Assembly (NCBI RefSeq): GCF_040361195.1
Contig: NZ_APNE01000016.1
DNA: 64,000 bases
From: Salinisphaera hydrothermalis
GTDB lineage: Bacteria > Pseudomonadota > Gammaproteobacteria > Nevskiales > Salinisphaeraceae
Strand: one strand, 5' to 3'
Shown: piece by piece, positions 1 to 8,458 of the stretch
How positions within the stretch are numbered: position 1 is the first letter of the stretch
Layout of the letters: each line of letters begins with the position of its first letter
Program-made: the position numbers and the translations under genes
The notes under the pieces: generated by a model
Told to the model about the DNA's origin: nothing
The model's input: the letters and a program-made list of their open reading frames with translations, nothing else
Databases searched by the model: none

Positions 1-257
1 TCGACCGCGTCGCGAAACTCGAGGCGATCGTATTCCATGAGAAAGCTGATCGCCGTGCCGTGGGCGCCGCAGCCGAAGCAGTGATAGAACTGTTTGGTCG
101 GCGAGACCGTGAACGACGGTGTCTTCTCGTCGTGAAACGGGCAGCAGGCGGTGTATTCGCGACCGGCTTTTTTCAGCGATACCCGTTCATCGATCAGGGA
201 CACAATGTCAGTGCGTTCGAGCAGCTGATCGATGAAATGCTGGGGGATGCGCGCCAT
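1..257 (-). CDS. dnaG: DNA primase DnaG, N-terminal part (runs off the left edge)
   Basis: Primase makes the RNA primers used by the replication fork. Only the first 85 codons lie in the window, reading leftwards from an ATG at 257. They start MARIPQHFIDQLL and carry the CHC2 zinc-binding fold: CCPFHDEKTPSF (Cys38/39, His42) and CFGCG (Cys60, Cys63). This order and spacing is diagnostic of the DnaG N-terminus. The gene lies downstream of yqeY and rpsU on the same strand, the classical macromolecular-synthesis neighbourhood. The 3' part and the catalytic TOPRIM domain are not visible, so nothing can be said about its integrity. Confidence 0.93.
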   Translation of the reverse strand, partial: MARIPQHFIDQLLERTDIVSLIDERVSLKKAGREYTACCPFHDEKTPSFTVSPTKQFYHCFGCGAHGTAISFLMEYDRLEFRDAV

Positions 258-338
258 AGAGTCATTCTAAACGACGGGCGAAACGCCGCGCGGTATGGTC
301 GCGGCGGGGGAAGCGCGGCCCGATGAGCCGGCCGAAAT

Positions 339-365
339 CCGGGCCGGGCCGCTGGGCCCGCCCGG
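339..365 (-). terminator. GC-rich stem-loop between yqeY and dnaG
   Basis: Positions 339-350 pair with 355-365 around the loop GCTG, with one bulged base. The hairpin starts 6 bases after the yqeY stop codon, reading leftwards. The U-tract after it is weak, so it may be an attenuator or processing site rather than a full terminator. Confidence 0.35.
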
Positions 366-370
366 TTCAA

Positions 371-814
371 CTACTGCAGCTTCGCCTTGAGACGCTGACT
401 GACCACGGCCATGTCGGCCTGACCCGCCAATTCGCTCTTCAGCTGGCCCATGACCTTGCCCATGTCGCGCATGGACTCGGCGCCGGTATCGGCGATCGCG
501 CGGTCGACTGCGGCGTCGATTTCGGCTTCAGAGAGCTGGTCGGGCAAGTAATGCTCAAGCACCGAGATCTCGGCGGCCTCCGCATCGGCCAGTTCCTCAC
601 GGCCGGCATCGCGATACTGTGATTCGGCATCGCGCCGCTGCTTGACCATTTTCTCGATCACGGCGAGTACGTCGGGGTCTTCGAGCGTGGTGCCGTCGTC
701 GATTTCGCGCTGTTTGATCGCCGCATTCACCATGCGGATGACGGCCAAGCGTTCCTTGTCGCGGGCGCGCATGGCCGACTTCATGTCCTCGGACAGCTGA
801 TCCTTGATATTCAC
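371..814 (-). CDS. yqeY: GatB/YqeY family protein
   Basis: A 147-residue protein of the YqeY family, related to the C-terminal tRNA-binding helical domain of GatB/GatE. The exact cellular role is not settled. Typical family sequence is seen at the start (NIKDQLSEDMKSAMRARDK), in the middle (MVNAAIKQREID) and near the end (GKVMGQLKSELAGQADM). The reading frame stays open further upstream, but a GTG at 812-814 preceded by GGGAGA about 9 bases away gives the normal family length and N-terminus. It sits between rpsU and dnaG, a common arrangement in gammaproteobacteria, consistent with co-regulation with ribosomal and replication genes. Confidence 0.9.
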   Translation of the reverse strand: MNIKDQLSEDMKSAMRARDKERLAVIRMVNAAIKQREIDDGTTLEDPDVLAVIEKMVKQRRDAESQYRDAGREELADAEAAEISVLEHYLPDQLSEAEIDAAVDRAIADTGAESMRDMGKVMGQLKSELAGQADMAVVSQRLKAKLQ

Positions 815-1217
815 GTTCGCACTCTCCCACAGGTGTGTTGACGTTTTCTTAGAGGCTGCCCGCACCCGGTCCGAGGCTGCCGCCCGGCATGGATCGAGCC
901 GGCTCGGACGCGCCCGACCGCTGTTGCCGGGTACAGGGCCACAGCCGGCCGGATCGTAGCTGGCTTCGACAAAGCCCCTACGCGCAAGCCGCACCCGCTG
1001 TTGCGGGGCTTGGGCCGGTCCGTCGATGGCCTGCATGAGCGCGCCGTGCGCGAGGCCGGACAATCGACGTGCGCCGCCGGCGAACCGTCGATATGCCTCG
1101 AACTCATGCTGGAAACCATACGAGAGGCCGACACAAAAACAGCGGCCCAGGGGCCGCTGCAATCATCGATTCAATCGATGGCCGCAATCGATTCGGGAAT
1201 CGACGCGACGGCCAGAA
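815..1217. other. Intergenic gap between rpsU and yqeY
   Basis: About 400 bases without a convincing gene. It contains the rpsU terminator (1133-1159) and a cluster of ATCGAT-type short repeats near 1165-1195. The remainder (815-1130) stays open in the yqeY frame but shows no family similarity and probably carries the yqeY/dnaG promoter. Confidence 0.5.
1133..1159 (-). terminator. Rho-independent terminator of rpsU
   Basis: Arms CAGCGGCC (1140-1147) and GGCCGCTG (1152-1159) form a perfect stem. In the minus direction the stem is followed at once by GTTTTTGTG, a proper U-tract. It lies about 60 bases beyond the rpsU stop codon. Confidence 0.8.
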
Positions 1218-1433
1218 TCAATACTGGCGCGTAAAGCGCTGCTGCTCACGCTGCAAACGCTTGGCGTGGCGCTTGACGGCAGCCGCGCGCTTGCGCTTGC
1301 GAGTCTGGCAGGGCTTTTCGAAAAACTCGCGACGGCGTACCTCGGTCACGACGCCGGCTTTTTCGCAACTGCGCTTGAAACGACGCAGTGCGACTTCAAA
1401 CGGCTCGTTCTCTTTGACGCGTACGCTAGGCAT
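1218..1433 (-). CDS. rpsU: 30S ribosomal protein S21
   Basis: Small basic protein of the 30S subunit, needed near the anti-Shine-Dalgarno region for initiation. The 71 residues match the family length. MPSVRVKENEPFEVALRRFK at the N-terminus and RRREFFEKPCQTRKRK in the middle are hallmark sequence, and the C-terminus is strongly basic. The ATG at 1433 is preceded by GGAGAG. It is divergent from tsaD across 80 bases and followed by its own terminator, so it can be transcribed as a single gene with some read-through to yqeY-dnaG. Confidence 0.97.
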   Translation of the reverse strand: MPSVRVKENEPFEVALRRFKRSCEKAGVVTEVRRREFFEKPCQTRKRKRAAAVKRHAKRLQREQQRFTRQY

Positions 1434-1513
1434 TGAGCATCACTCTCCGGGAAATCTGATGTACATCTTTTAAGCCGGTGACCCAGGCTGGAACGACCGG
1501 CTAGAATAGGGCG
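1434..1513. promoter_or_regulatory. Divergent promoter region rpsU / tsaD
   Basis: This 80-base gap must hold promoters for both directions. A TAGAAT box lies only a few bases before the tsaD start, probably too close to serve as its -10 box. A TTTTAA/TACATC-rich stretch near 1458-1472 could serve rpsU. Box assignments are tentative. Confidence 0.35.
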
Positions 1514-2596
1514 ATGAATAATACGCCCGAGAGCGCCGCTTTGCAACGCCCTTCCATAATCCTCGGCATCGAGAGTTCCTGCGACGAATCCGCGGCCGCC
1601 ATCTATGGTGAATCCGGCCTGATGGCGCATGCCCTGCACAGCCAAGTGGCGCTGCATGCCGACTACGGCGGCGTGGTGCCGGAGCTGGCCTCGCGTGATC
1701 ATATCCGCAAGCTGCTGCCGTTGATCGAGCGCGTGCGCGCCGAAGCAGGCAACCCGGAGCTCACCGGCATCGCCTATACCCGTGGCCCGGGCTTGATGGG
1801 GGCACTGCTGGTCGGGGCATCGGTCGCGGCCGGGCTTGGCATGAGTCTGGATGTGCCGGTGCTGGGTGTCCATCACATGGAAGGTCATCTGCTGTCGCCG
1901 CTGCTGGAAGACGAGCCGCCGGCGTTTCCCTACGTGGCGCTGCTGGTCTCCGGCGGGCATACGCTGCTGGTGGCCGTCGAGGACCTGGGACGTTACCGAC
2001 TGCTCGGGCGCAGCGTCGACGATGCGGTCGGCGAGGCGTTCGACAAGACCGCCAAGATCCTGGATCTCGGCTATCCCGGCGGCCCGGCGCTCGCCGCGTT
2101 GGCCACGAGCGGTGACCCGGCCGCGCACGATTTCCCGCGGCCGATGCTGGCCCGACCGGGGCTCGATTTTTCCTTCTCCGGGCTCAAGACGGCCGTGATG
2201 CTGACGGTGAAAAACAATGCACGCTCGCCCGACTCGGACGCGGACATCGCGGCGAGCTTTCAGCAGGCCGTCGTCGATACGCTGGTGGCCAAATGTGCGC
2301 GTGCGATCGAAGCCACCGGCATGCAGCGACTGGTCGTGGCCGGCGGCGTGGGCGCGAACCAGGCCCTGCGCGCGGCGCTGGTCGAACGCGGGGCGCGCGA
2401 TGGTTTCTCGGTGTCTTTCCCGCGCCAGGCGTTTTGTACCGACAACGCGGCCATGATTGCGCTGACCGGCTATCTGCGCCGCAGCGAGTTCCGCCGCGGC
2501 ATTGCGGGCGCCGAGGCCGTGGCGCGCTGGCCGCTCGACGAGCTGGCGCCGCCCATGGCCGAGGCGCCGACAGCGGATCGAACCGGGACCGCCTGA
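1514..2596 (+). CDS. tsaD: tRNA N6-threonylcarbamoyladenosine transferase TsaD
   Basis: Transfers the threonylcarbamoyl group to A37 of ANN-decoding tRNAs, together with TsaB and TsaE. The adenylate donor is made by TsaC, also encoded in this window at 9.4-10 kb. The 360-residue protein has the ASKHA/Kae1 fold: ILGIESSCDESAAAIY at the start, the iron-binding HHMEGH motif near residue 117, the LLVSGGHT loop, and VAGGVGANQALR near 277. Length is slightly above the usual value of about 340, owing to a short C-terminal extension. It heads a plus-strand group with folB and folK. Confidence 0.96.
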   Translation: MNNTPESAALQRPSIILGIESSCDESAAAIYGESGLMAHALHSQVALHADYGGVVPELASRDHIRKLLPLIERVRAEAGNPELTGIAYTRGPGLMGALLVGASVAAGLGMSLDVPVLGVHHMEGHLLSPLLEDEPPAFPYVALLVSGGHTLLVAVEDLGRYRLLGRSVDDAVGEAFDKTAKILDLGYPGGPALAALATSGDPAAHDFPRPMLARPGLDFSFSGLKTAVMLTVKNNARSPDSDADIAASFQQAVVDTLVAKCARAIEATGMQRLVVAGGVGANQALRAALVERGARDGFSVSFPRQAFCTDNAAMIALTGYLRRSEFRRGIAGAEAVARWPLDELAPPMAEAPTADRTGTA

Positions 2597-2641
2597 CGCT
2601 TTTGATAAGCTGCGCGGCGCCGCACTGGGCTGGGAGCATTC

Positions 2642-2998
2642 GTGGACACTATTTTCATCGATCAACTGGCAATCGATACGGTCATCGGGCTGTACGACTG
2701 GGAGCGCCGCATCCGGCAACGGGTGATTCTCGATCTCGAGATGACTTTCGACATCCGCGAAGCGGCTGCCACCGACGACGTCGCCAAGACACTCGACTAC
2801 AAAGCCGTTGCCAAACGCGTGATCGCCTTTGTCGAGGCCAGTGAGTTCGATCTTGTGGAAACCCTGTCGGAAGGCATTGCCGCCTTGATTCTCGACGAGT
2901 TCCCGGTCGACCGCGTCACGCTTCGTCTCGACAAGCCCCATGCACTGCGGGGCGCCAAGGGCGTGGGTATTCGTATCACGCGGGAGCGCAGTCAATGA
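2642..2998 (+). CDS. folB: Dihydroneopterin aldolase FolB
   Basis: Cleaves dihydroneopterin to hydroxymethyl-dihydropterin in folate synthesis. The 118 residues match the family: MDTIFIDQLAIDTVIGLYDW at the start, the conserved Glu/Tyr of the substrate pocket, and LDKPHALRGAKGVGIRI near the end. The start is a GTG at 2642 with GGGAG about 7 bases upstream. The stop overlaps the folK start by 4 bases (ATGA), so the two successive folate enzymes are translationally coupled. Confidence 0.95.
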   Translation: MDTIFIDQLAIDTVIGLYDWERRIRQRVILDLEMTFDIREAAATDDVAKTLDYKAVAKRVIAFVEASEFDLVETLSEGIAALILDEFPVDRVTLRLDKPHALRGAKGVGIRITRERSQ

Positions 2999-3480
2999 CC
3001 GAAGTCGTGATCGGCATGGGCTCCAATATCGATCCCGAGCGTAACGTCCGCGCCGCTCTCGATCGGCTGGCCCAGCGTTTCGGCACGCTCGACGTATCGC
3101 CGATCTATACCTGTCCCGCCGTGGGTTTCTCCGGCGCCGACTTCGTCAATCTGGTGGTGGCGTTCGACAGCGACGAACCGATCGAGGCCGTGCAGAACGG
3201 CCTGCGCGAGATCGAGGCCGCCGGCGGGCGGAATCGCGCAGCGCGCGATGGGTCGCGCACCCTGGATCTCGACATGCTGCTGTTTGGCGATGCGGTATTC
3301 GACAATGGCGATATTCGCGTGCCGCGCGCCGATATCCTCGACTATGCCTTCGTTTTGCGGCCACTGGCCGACATGTGGCCCGATGCACGCCATCCGACCG
3401 ACGGCCGGACCTATCGTGAGCTCTGGCACGCGTTCGATCGGCCCGGCCAGCCGCTGACCGAGATCTCGCTGGACTACTGA
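2995..3480 (+). CDS. folK: HPPK: hydroxymethyl-dihydropterin pyrophosphokinase FolK
   Basis: Transfers pyrophosphate from ATP to 6-hydroxymethyl-dihydropterin, the step after FolB. The 161-residue protein has IGMGSNIDPERNVRAAL at the start and the family signature RDGSRTLDLDMLLFGD near residues 83-98, with the Mg/ATP-binding Asp pair. The C-terminus fits E. coli FolK. It overlaps folB by 4 bases, and its last 7 bases overlap the end of the convergent folM gene. Confidence 0.95.
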   Translation: MTEVVIGMGSNIDPERNVRAALDRLAQRFGTLDVSPIYTCPAVGFSGADFVNLVVAFDSDEPIEAVQNGLREIEAAGGRNRAARDGSRTLDLDMLLFGDAVFDNGDIRVPRADILDYAFVLRPLADMWPDARHPTDGRTYRELWHAFDRPGQPLTEISLDY

Positions 3481-4208
3481 CGGCCGAGCCGCCGTCCGCC
3501 GTCGACCGCGACCACCGCGCCGGTCTGATAGTCGTTGTCGAGCAGGGCGCGCACCGCGCAATAGATATTGTCCGGCGAGCCGGTGCGGCCGAGCGGCGTG
3601 GCGTCGAGCATCTGCTGTTGCTGCTGCGCGTCGACCCACTCTTCGAACGTGATCGGGCCCGGCTGGATGACGTTGACCTTCACATCGGGCGCGAGCCGCC
3701 GGGCGAAGGCGCTCGACAGATTCTGCAGGCCCGCCTTGGTCGCGCAATAGATGTCGTACTGCGGCGCCGGATTATCCGCGTAGATGTCGGTGATGTGCAC
3801 GATGTCGCCCGGTCCGTGCGCCGCACGAACCCGCTCGCCCAGCCGGGTGTTGAGCAGATACGGCGCCCGCATGTGCACTTCGAAGAAGGTCTGGAATTGT
3901 TCGGCCGCATCGCGCGCATCGTCGTCGGTGGGCGAGAAGGCCGAGGCATTGTGGATCAATGCGCGAATGCGCGGCGCGTGCCGGGCGATGGCGTCGGCCA
4001 CAGCGAGAATACTGTCGGTATCGGCGAAATCGCCCTGAACCAGCGCCGCGCCGCGTGCCGCGAGATCGTCGATCGCCTCGGTCGGCGTGCGGTACTGAGC
4101 GATCACCGCAAAGCCGTCGTCGAGAAAACGATGCGCCATATGGGCGCCGACGTTGCGGTTGGCGCCGGTGACGACGACGGGCGCGTCGTCCGGGGTTGGG
4201 GGGGTCAT
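3474..4208 (-). CDS. folM: Dihydromonapterin/dihydrofolate reductase, FolM-type SDR
   Basis: Short-chain dehydrogenase of 244 residues that most resembles E. coli FolM, an NADPH-dependent dihydromonapterin reductase with weak dihydrofolate reductase activity. Seen: the TGANRNVGAHMAHRF cofactor loop, LIHNASAFSPT, a Tyr-x3-Lys catalytic pair in DIYCATKAGLQNL, and VNVIQPGPITFEEW; the N-terminal arrangement is the FolM rather than the FabG type. It points towards folB-folK and overlaps folK by 7 bases tail to tail, so three pteridine enzymes are clustered. Another pteridine reductase of the SDR class cannot be excluded. Confidence 0.8.
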   Translation of the reverse strand: MTPPTPDDAPVVVTGANRNVGAHMAHRFLDDGFAVIAQYRTPTEAIDDLAARGAALVQGDFADTDSILAVADAIARHAPRIRALIHNASAFSPTDDDARDAAEQFQTFFEVHMRAPYLLNTRLGERVRAAHGPGDIVHITDIYADNPAPQYDIYCATKAGLQNLSSAFARRLAPDVKVNVIQPGPITFEEWVDAQQQQQMLDATPLGRTGSPDNIYCAVRALLDNDYQTGAVVAVDGGRRLGRQ

Positions 4209-4241
4209 GAGATACGCGGCCGTGGATGAGCGTTCTGAAGT

Positions 4242-5456
4242 TTATAGGGCTTTGGCGATGGCCCGGATGCGCTCCTGCCGCAGGGCGCGCCCGATGGCCG
4301 GGCCTTCGAGGCCGCGCGCGGCCAGAGCCGCACCGTCGATCGCGGCCGCGGCGGCGCGCGCGGCCCGGATGCGTTCGGCCTGGGGATAGGCGCGATCCTC
4401 GTAGCCCAGCCGGCCGCGGACATCGGCCGCGCAGACCGCAATCAGATCCTCGAGCCGTTCGGGACGACGAAACGCGTCCATGGCTTCCAGAAGCTTGAGC
4501 ACCGTGCCGGGCCGGAGTTCGTCGATACGATGCAGATGCGTATGCCAGCGGGTGATCAGCCGGGCGGTGTCGCGCAGACGCTTCGGCACGCCAAGGCGCG
4601 CGCTGGCGGCATCCGTGGGGGCCACGCCGCGTTCTTCGTGGCCGCGATGCCCGGGCAAAAATTGCTCGGGCGTGGTGGCCTTGCCGAAATCGTGGCAGAT
4701 CGCCGCGTAACGGGCGGCCAGCCCGGCGTCGGCGCGGGCGGTCTGGGCGAGCACGAGCAGCGTATGCACGCCGCAGTCGATCTCCGGGTGGTAGTGCACC
4801 GGCTGCGGGACGCCGAACAGCGCATCCAGTTCCGGCAGTACGATAGCCAGTGCGCCGGTGGCTTGCAGCAGATAGAAAAACAGATGGGGCTCCGCGCTCA
4901 TCAGGGCGCGCTCCATCTCGGCCCAGACCCGTTCGGGCACGAGATGATCGATCTCGCCGGCGGCGACCATGTTGCGCGCCAGCGTCAGGGTCTCATCCGC
5001 AACGGTGAAGCCCAGCGGGGCGAAGCGGGCGTAATAGCGCGCCAGCCGGAGCAGTCGGACCGGGTCTTCCACGAAGGCATCGGACACATGACGCAGCACG
5101 CGCGCTTCCAGATCGGCCTGTCCGCCGTAAGGGTCGACCAGCGTGCCGTCGTCGGCGCGCGCGATGGCGTTGATGGTCAGGTCGCGCCGGGCGAGATCGG
5201 CCTCGAGCGTGACGTCGGCGCCGGTATGAAAAATGAAGCCGTGATAACCGCGCCCGGATTTGCGTTCGGTGCGCGCCAGCGCGTATTCCTCGCGGGTTTC
5301 CGGATGCAGAAAAACCGGGAAATCACGCCCGACCGGCGTATAGCCGGCGGCGGTCATGTCTTCCGGTGTGGCGCCGACCACGACCCAGTCGCGATCGGAG
5401 ATCGCCAGCCCCAGCAGTTCATCGCGCAGTGCGCCACCGACCAGATAACGTTGCAT
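4242..5456 (-). CDS. cca: Multifunctional CCA-adding tRNA nucleotidyltransferase
   Basis: Adds or repairs the 3' CCA of tRNAs. The N-terminus YLVGGALRDELLGL...SDRDWVVVG is the nucleotidyltransferase domain with its GG/R and D-x-D-W metal residues. RRDLTINAIAR and the RLLRLARYYARF neck follow. An HD domain is present (YAAICHDFGKATTP near residue 250), as in the longer gammaproteobacterial form with added phosphodiesterase/phosphatase activity. Its 404 residues are near the E. coli length of 412. It starts 10 bases after the end of slt on the same strand, so the two are probably co-transcribed. Confidence 0.95.
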   Translation of the reverse strand: MQRYLVGGALRDELLGLAISDRDWVVVGATPEDMTAAGYTPVGRDFPVFLHPETREEYALARTERKSGRGYHGFIFHTGADVTLEADLARRDLTINAIARADDGTLVDPYGGQADLEARVLRHVSDAFVEDPVRLLRLARYYARFAPLGFTVADETLTLARNMVAAGEIDHLVPERVWAEMERALMSAEPHLFFYLLQATGALAIVLPELDALFGVPQPVHYHPEIDCGVHTLLVLAQTARADAGLAARYAAICHDFGKATTPEQFLPGHRGHEERGVAPTDAASARLGVPKRLRDTARLITRWHTHLHRIDELRPGTVLKLLEAMDAFRRPERLEDLIAVCAADVRGRLGYEDRAYPQAERIRAARAAAAAIDGAALAARGLEGPAIGRALRQERIRAIAKAL

Positions 5457-5466
5457 GGCCAGCAGG

Positions 5467-7437
5467 TCAGAACGTCGTCTGCGTATCGTCCGGATAGCTC
5501 GATTTCACGTCGTCGATGCGCTTGTCGAGCGGGACGACGGATTCGGACAGACGATGCTCGAAGACGGTCATGTGGGACATGGCGCGTTGCACGTAATGCC
5601 GGGTCTCCGTGTACGGGATGTTGGCGATCCAGATATCGGCCGGCATCTTGGCGTCGGGCAGCCACTGAACGATCTTGCGTGGCCCGGCGTTGTAGCTGGC
5701 CGTAGCCAGGGCGATGTTGCCCGACCAGTCGGCCATCATGTCGTGCAGATAACGCGCGCCGAAGCTGATGTTGGTGGCGGGATCGTTGAGGTCGTGCACC
5801 GAGGGCGCCGGCTGGCCCATGGCCCGGGCCAGATGGTCGGCCGTGCCCGGCATCAGCTGCATTAGCCCATGGGCGCCCACCGGCGAACGAACCGTCGGCT
5901 GGAACAGCGACTCGGTGCGCATGATGGCAAATACGTAGGCCGGATCCAGGCCGTTGCGACTGGCGGCCTGGCGCACATCCGCCGCAAACGGCGTGGGATA
6001 GCGGATATCCAGATCGTCCCAGTAGTCGGCCTTGGCTAGCGTGGTGATCGCGCGCGCATACCACTGCCATTGGTAAGCCAGTTTGGCGGCCTGTGCCAGT
6101 TCGGCCGAATTCAGGTGCGCGATCAGGTTTTTCCACTCGAGATAGGCATAGCTGTTCATGCCGAGCTCGTGCAGCTCGTGCGCGCGCGCCAGAGCCGGAT
6201 GTGCCTCGACCCGGGCCAGGGCGGCCGGGTTATTCGGTACCGGTTGTTCGTTGAAGCTGTAGCTCTGGCCGATCGCATCGGCCGCCAGATAGCCATGATA
6301 CGAACGATGCGTGGCCAGCTGTGCGTAAATCGTCCGCGCCTGCGGCTTGTGCCCGGTCTGCGCCAGCGCGCGCGCTTTCCAGTACTGCCATTCTTCATCG
6401 CTGGCGGTTTTCGGCGGCAGGCTGTTAATGGCATCCAGCACCAGCGGCCAGCGTTGCTGATAGACGGCCGCTCGGATTTCCCAGCCGAGCGCGTGCTCGT
6501 CGCCCGCCATGCGCGAATGATCAATACGGGCGAACCACAGCAGCGCTTCCGGGCGATGATCCTCGGCATACAGCAGGGCGACATAGCGGCGCATCTGATA
6601 GCGCTGGTCGGCATCGAGCCCGAGCCGCGAAACCAGCGGTTTGATCAGGCCGGCGGCGGTATCGACGTCGCGTAGCGCCAGCCGCTTGAAGGCATAGACC
6701 GCGATGGCCGGATCGAGCCCGGCGGGTGCGTTGGCCAGATGTGACGGGGTCTCGGCCACGTCGAGCCAGCGATCGATGGTCGCGGTATCGGCGGTCGGCA
6801 TCTGCCGGGCTAGATAACGGGCGAGGCCATACTGATCGTTGAGGATGGCAGCGTGTGCGCGCTTGCGGATGACGGGCGCGGTGAGCCGGCCGGTATTCTC
6901 CAGCCAGGCAAAGACCGTATCGCAGGCCGAGGGCTGGCTCTTGCCCACGGTATACAGATCGATCGCGCGATTGACCGGTGTGCGGCCGAGCTCGATGGCG
7001 GCATGCACCGCCCGGCACTGGGCGGCCGTGCCGTCCGAATCGCGGGTTTGGTCGATCACTTGCTGCCACTCCCCGCGATCGGCCAGATTGGCGATCCAGG
7101 CATGACGCAGCCGCTGGGCGGGCGGCAGCTCGGGGTGCGCGGCGATGAAATTCGAAATACGCGTATCCAGCGCGCTGCCGGCGTTGGTCCGCAACTCGGC
7201 GCGCAGCTGGGCCGCTTCGAGATAGCTGTAGAGTGGATAGTTGCGCAGGTCGGCGACTTCGGCCGACTTGCTGGCCAGATTGCCATGGCGCGCGGCGGAC
7301 AGCGCATCCAGGAATTCGCTGCGCGTGGCGTCGCTGGTGGCGGCGTGGGCGAGCCCGGCAAAAGCCAGGGCGGCGGCGATCGAGAGCGCGCGCATGACGG
7401 ATCGGCTACGACGGATGACCGGGCGAGTGTACCGCAT
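5467..7437 (-). CDS. slt: Soluble lytic murein transglycosylase Slt
   Basis: Periplasmic enzyme that cleaves peptidoglycan with formation of 1,6-anhydromuramic ends. The 656-residue frame has an N-terminal signal peptide (hydrophobic ALSIAAALAFAGLAHA), a long alpha-superhelical U/L-domain as in Slt70, and a C-terminal catalytic domain: MRTESLFQPTVRSPVGAHG with catalytic Glu at about residue 509, then GLMQLMPGTA and ATASYNAGPRK. An internal ATG at 7395 would give a shorter, more typical signal peptide; no strong ribosome site decides between them. It lies between oxyR and cca on the same strand. Confidence 0.93.
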   Translation of the reverse strand: MRYTRPVIRRSRSVMRALSIAAALAFAGLAHAATSDATRSEFLDALSAARHGNLASKSAEVADLRNYPLYSYLEAAQLRAELRTNAGSALDTRISNFIAAHPELPPAQRLRHAWIANLADRGEWQQVIDQTRDSDGTAAQCRAVHAAIELGRTPVNRAIDLYTVGKSQPSACDTVFAWLENTGRLTAPVIRKRAHAAILNDQYGLARYLARQMPTADTATIDRWLDVAETPSHLANAPAGLDPAIAVYAFKRLALRDVDTAAGLIKPLVSRLGLDADQRYQMRRYVALLYAEDHRPEALLWFARIDHSRMAGDEHALGWEIRAAVYQQRWPLVLDAINSLPPKTASDEEWQYWKARALAQTGHKPQARTIYAQLATHRSYHGYLAADAIGQSYSFNEQPVPNNPAALARVEAHPALARAHELHELGMNSYAYLEWKNLIAHLNSAELAQAAKLAYQWQWYARAITTLAKADYWDDLDIRYPTPFAADVRQAASRNGLDPAYVFAIMRTESLFQPTVRSPVGAHGLMQLMPGTADHLARAMGQPAPSVHDLNDPATNISFGARYLHDMMADWSGNIALATASYNAGPRKIVQWLPDAKMPADIWIANIPYTETRHYVQRAMSHMTVFEHRLSESVVPLDKRIDDVKSSYPDDTQTTF

Positions 7438-7473
7438 CAGAGCGCTGCCGCCGCCGGCCGTGCCGGCGACGAT

Positions 7474-8439
7474 TCAGGAGGCGTCGAGGACGTTGTCGTC
7501 GGCGTGGCTGGCGACCGCGTCAGGTAGTAGCGTCACCCCGGCCGGGTCGCATTGCAGCACGGCTTCGCGCAGCGCGGTAATGGCCTTCGGTCGCGGGAAG
7601 CTGCGACGCCACGCGATGGCGATCTGGCGTGTTGGCGGCTCGCCAGCGAACGGGCGCGTTTCCAGCAGACGGGATTCGGCCGATAGGTTCGGAATGGAGG
7701 AGCGCGGCAAAACGGTCACACCGAGGCCGCTGGCCACCATGTGCCGGATTGTTTCGAGGCTGGAGCCGGAACGCGTGCGACTGGCCTCCTCGGATTCGCG
7801 ACACTCCGAGCACAGCGCGAGAACCTGATCGCGAAAGCAATGGCCCGGGCCCAGTAGCAAAAGATTGTCGCGCGCCAGCTCGTCGGGCTCGATCGCATCC
7901 CGTTCGGCCCAGGGATGGTTCTGCGGCATGACGACCACGAACGATTCATCGTAAACCGGCCAGGTCGCCACGCCGGACACTTCATAGGGCATGGCGACAA
8001 TGACGGCGTCGAGCTCGTTGTTGCGCAGCTGCTGGGTCAGGTTGCCGGTGAGGTTTTCCTCGATGATCAACGGCATCTCGGGCGTGGTTTCGCGCAGCCG
8101 CGGAATCAGATGCGGGAGCAGGTATGGGCCGACCGTATAGATCACGCCTAGACGCAACGGCCCCTTGAGCTCGTCGCGCCCCTGCTCGGCGACCGCTTCC
8201 AGCGCACTGACTTCGCCCAGCACGCGGTAGGCCTGCTCGATGATGCGTCGACCGATCGGCGTCACCCGGGCTTCGCCCCGGTTGCGCTCGAACACGGTGA
8301 CGCCCAGTTCGCCCTCCAGCTTCTTGACCGCGACCGACAGCGTCGGCTGGCTGACGAACGCACGCTTGGCCGCGCGGCCGAAGTGGCGCTCCTTGTCGAG
8401 CGCGATCAGATACCGCAGTTCGGTGAGAGTTATATGCAT
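7474..8439 (-). CDS. oxyR: Hydrogen peroxide sensor and LysR-type regulator OxyR
   Basis: LysR-type activator of the peroxide response. The 321 residues have the N-terminal winged helix (TELRYLIALDKERHFGRAAK) and an effector domain with the two redox cysteines, Cys201 and Cys210, in GHCFRDQVLALC. Their 9-residue separation matches the Cys199-Cys208 disulphide pair of E. coli OxyR. A third cysteine follows at 213. It starts 19 bases after hemF on the same strand. No catalase or peroxiredoxin gene is adjacent, so targets lie elsewhere. Confidence 0.92.
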   Translation of the reverse strand: MHITLTELRYLIALDKERHFGRAAKRAFVSQPTLSVAVKKLEGELGVTVFERNRGEARVTPIGRRIIEQAYRVLGEVSALEAVAEQGRDELKGPLRLGVIYTVGPYLLPHLIPRLRETTPEMPLIIEENLTGNLTQQLRNNELDAVIVAMPYEVSGVATWPVYDESFVVVMPQNHPWAERDAIEPDELARDNLLLLGPGHCFRDQVLALCSECRESEEASRTRSGSSLETIRHMVASGLGVTVLPRSSIPNLSAESRLLETRPFAGEPPTRQIAIAWRRSFPRPKAITALREAVLQCDPAGVTLLPDAVASHADDNVLDAS

Positions 8440-8458
8440 CGCCTATCGAGCTTATAGT

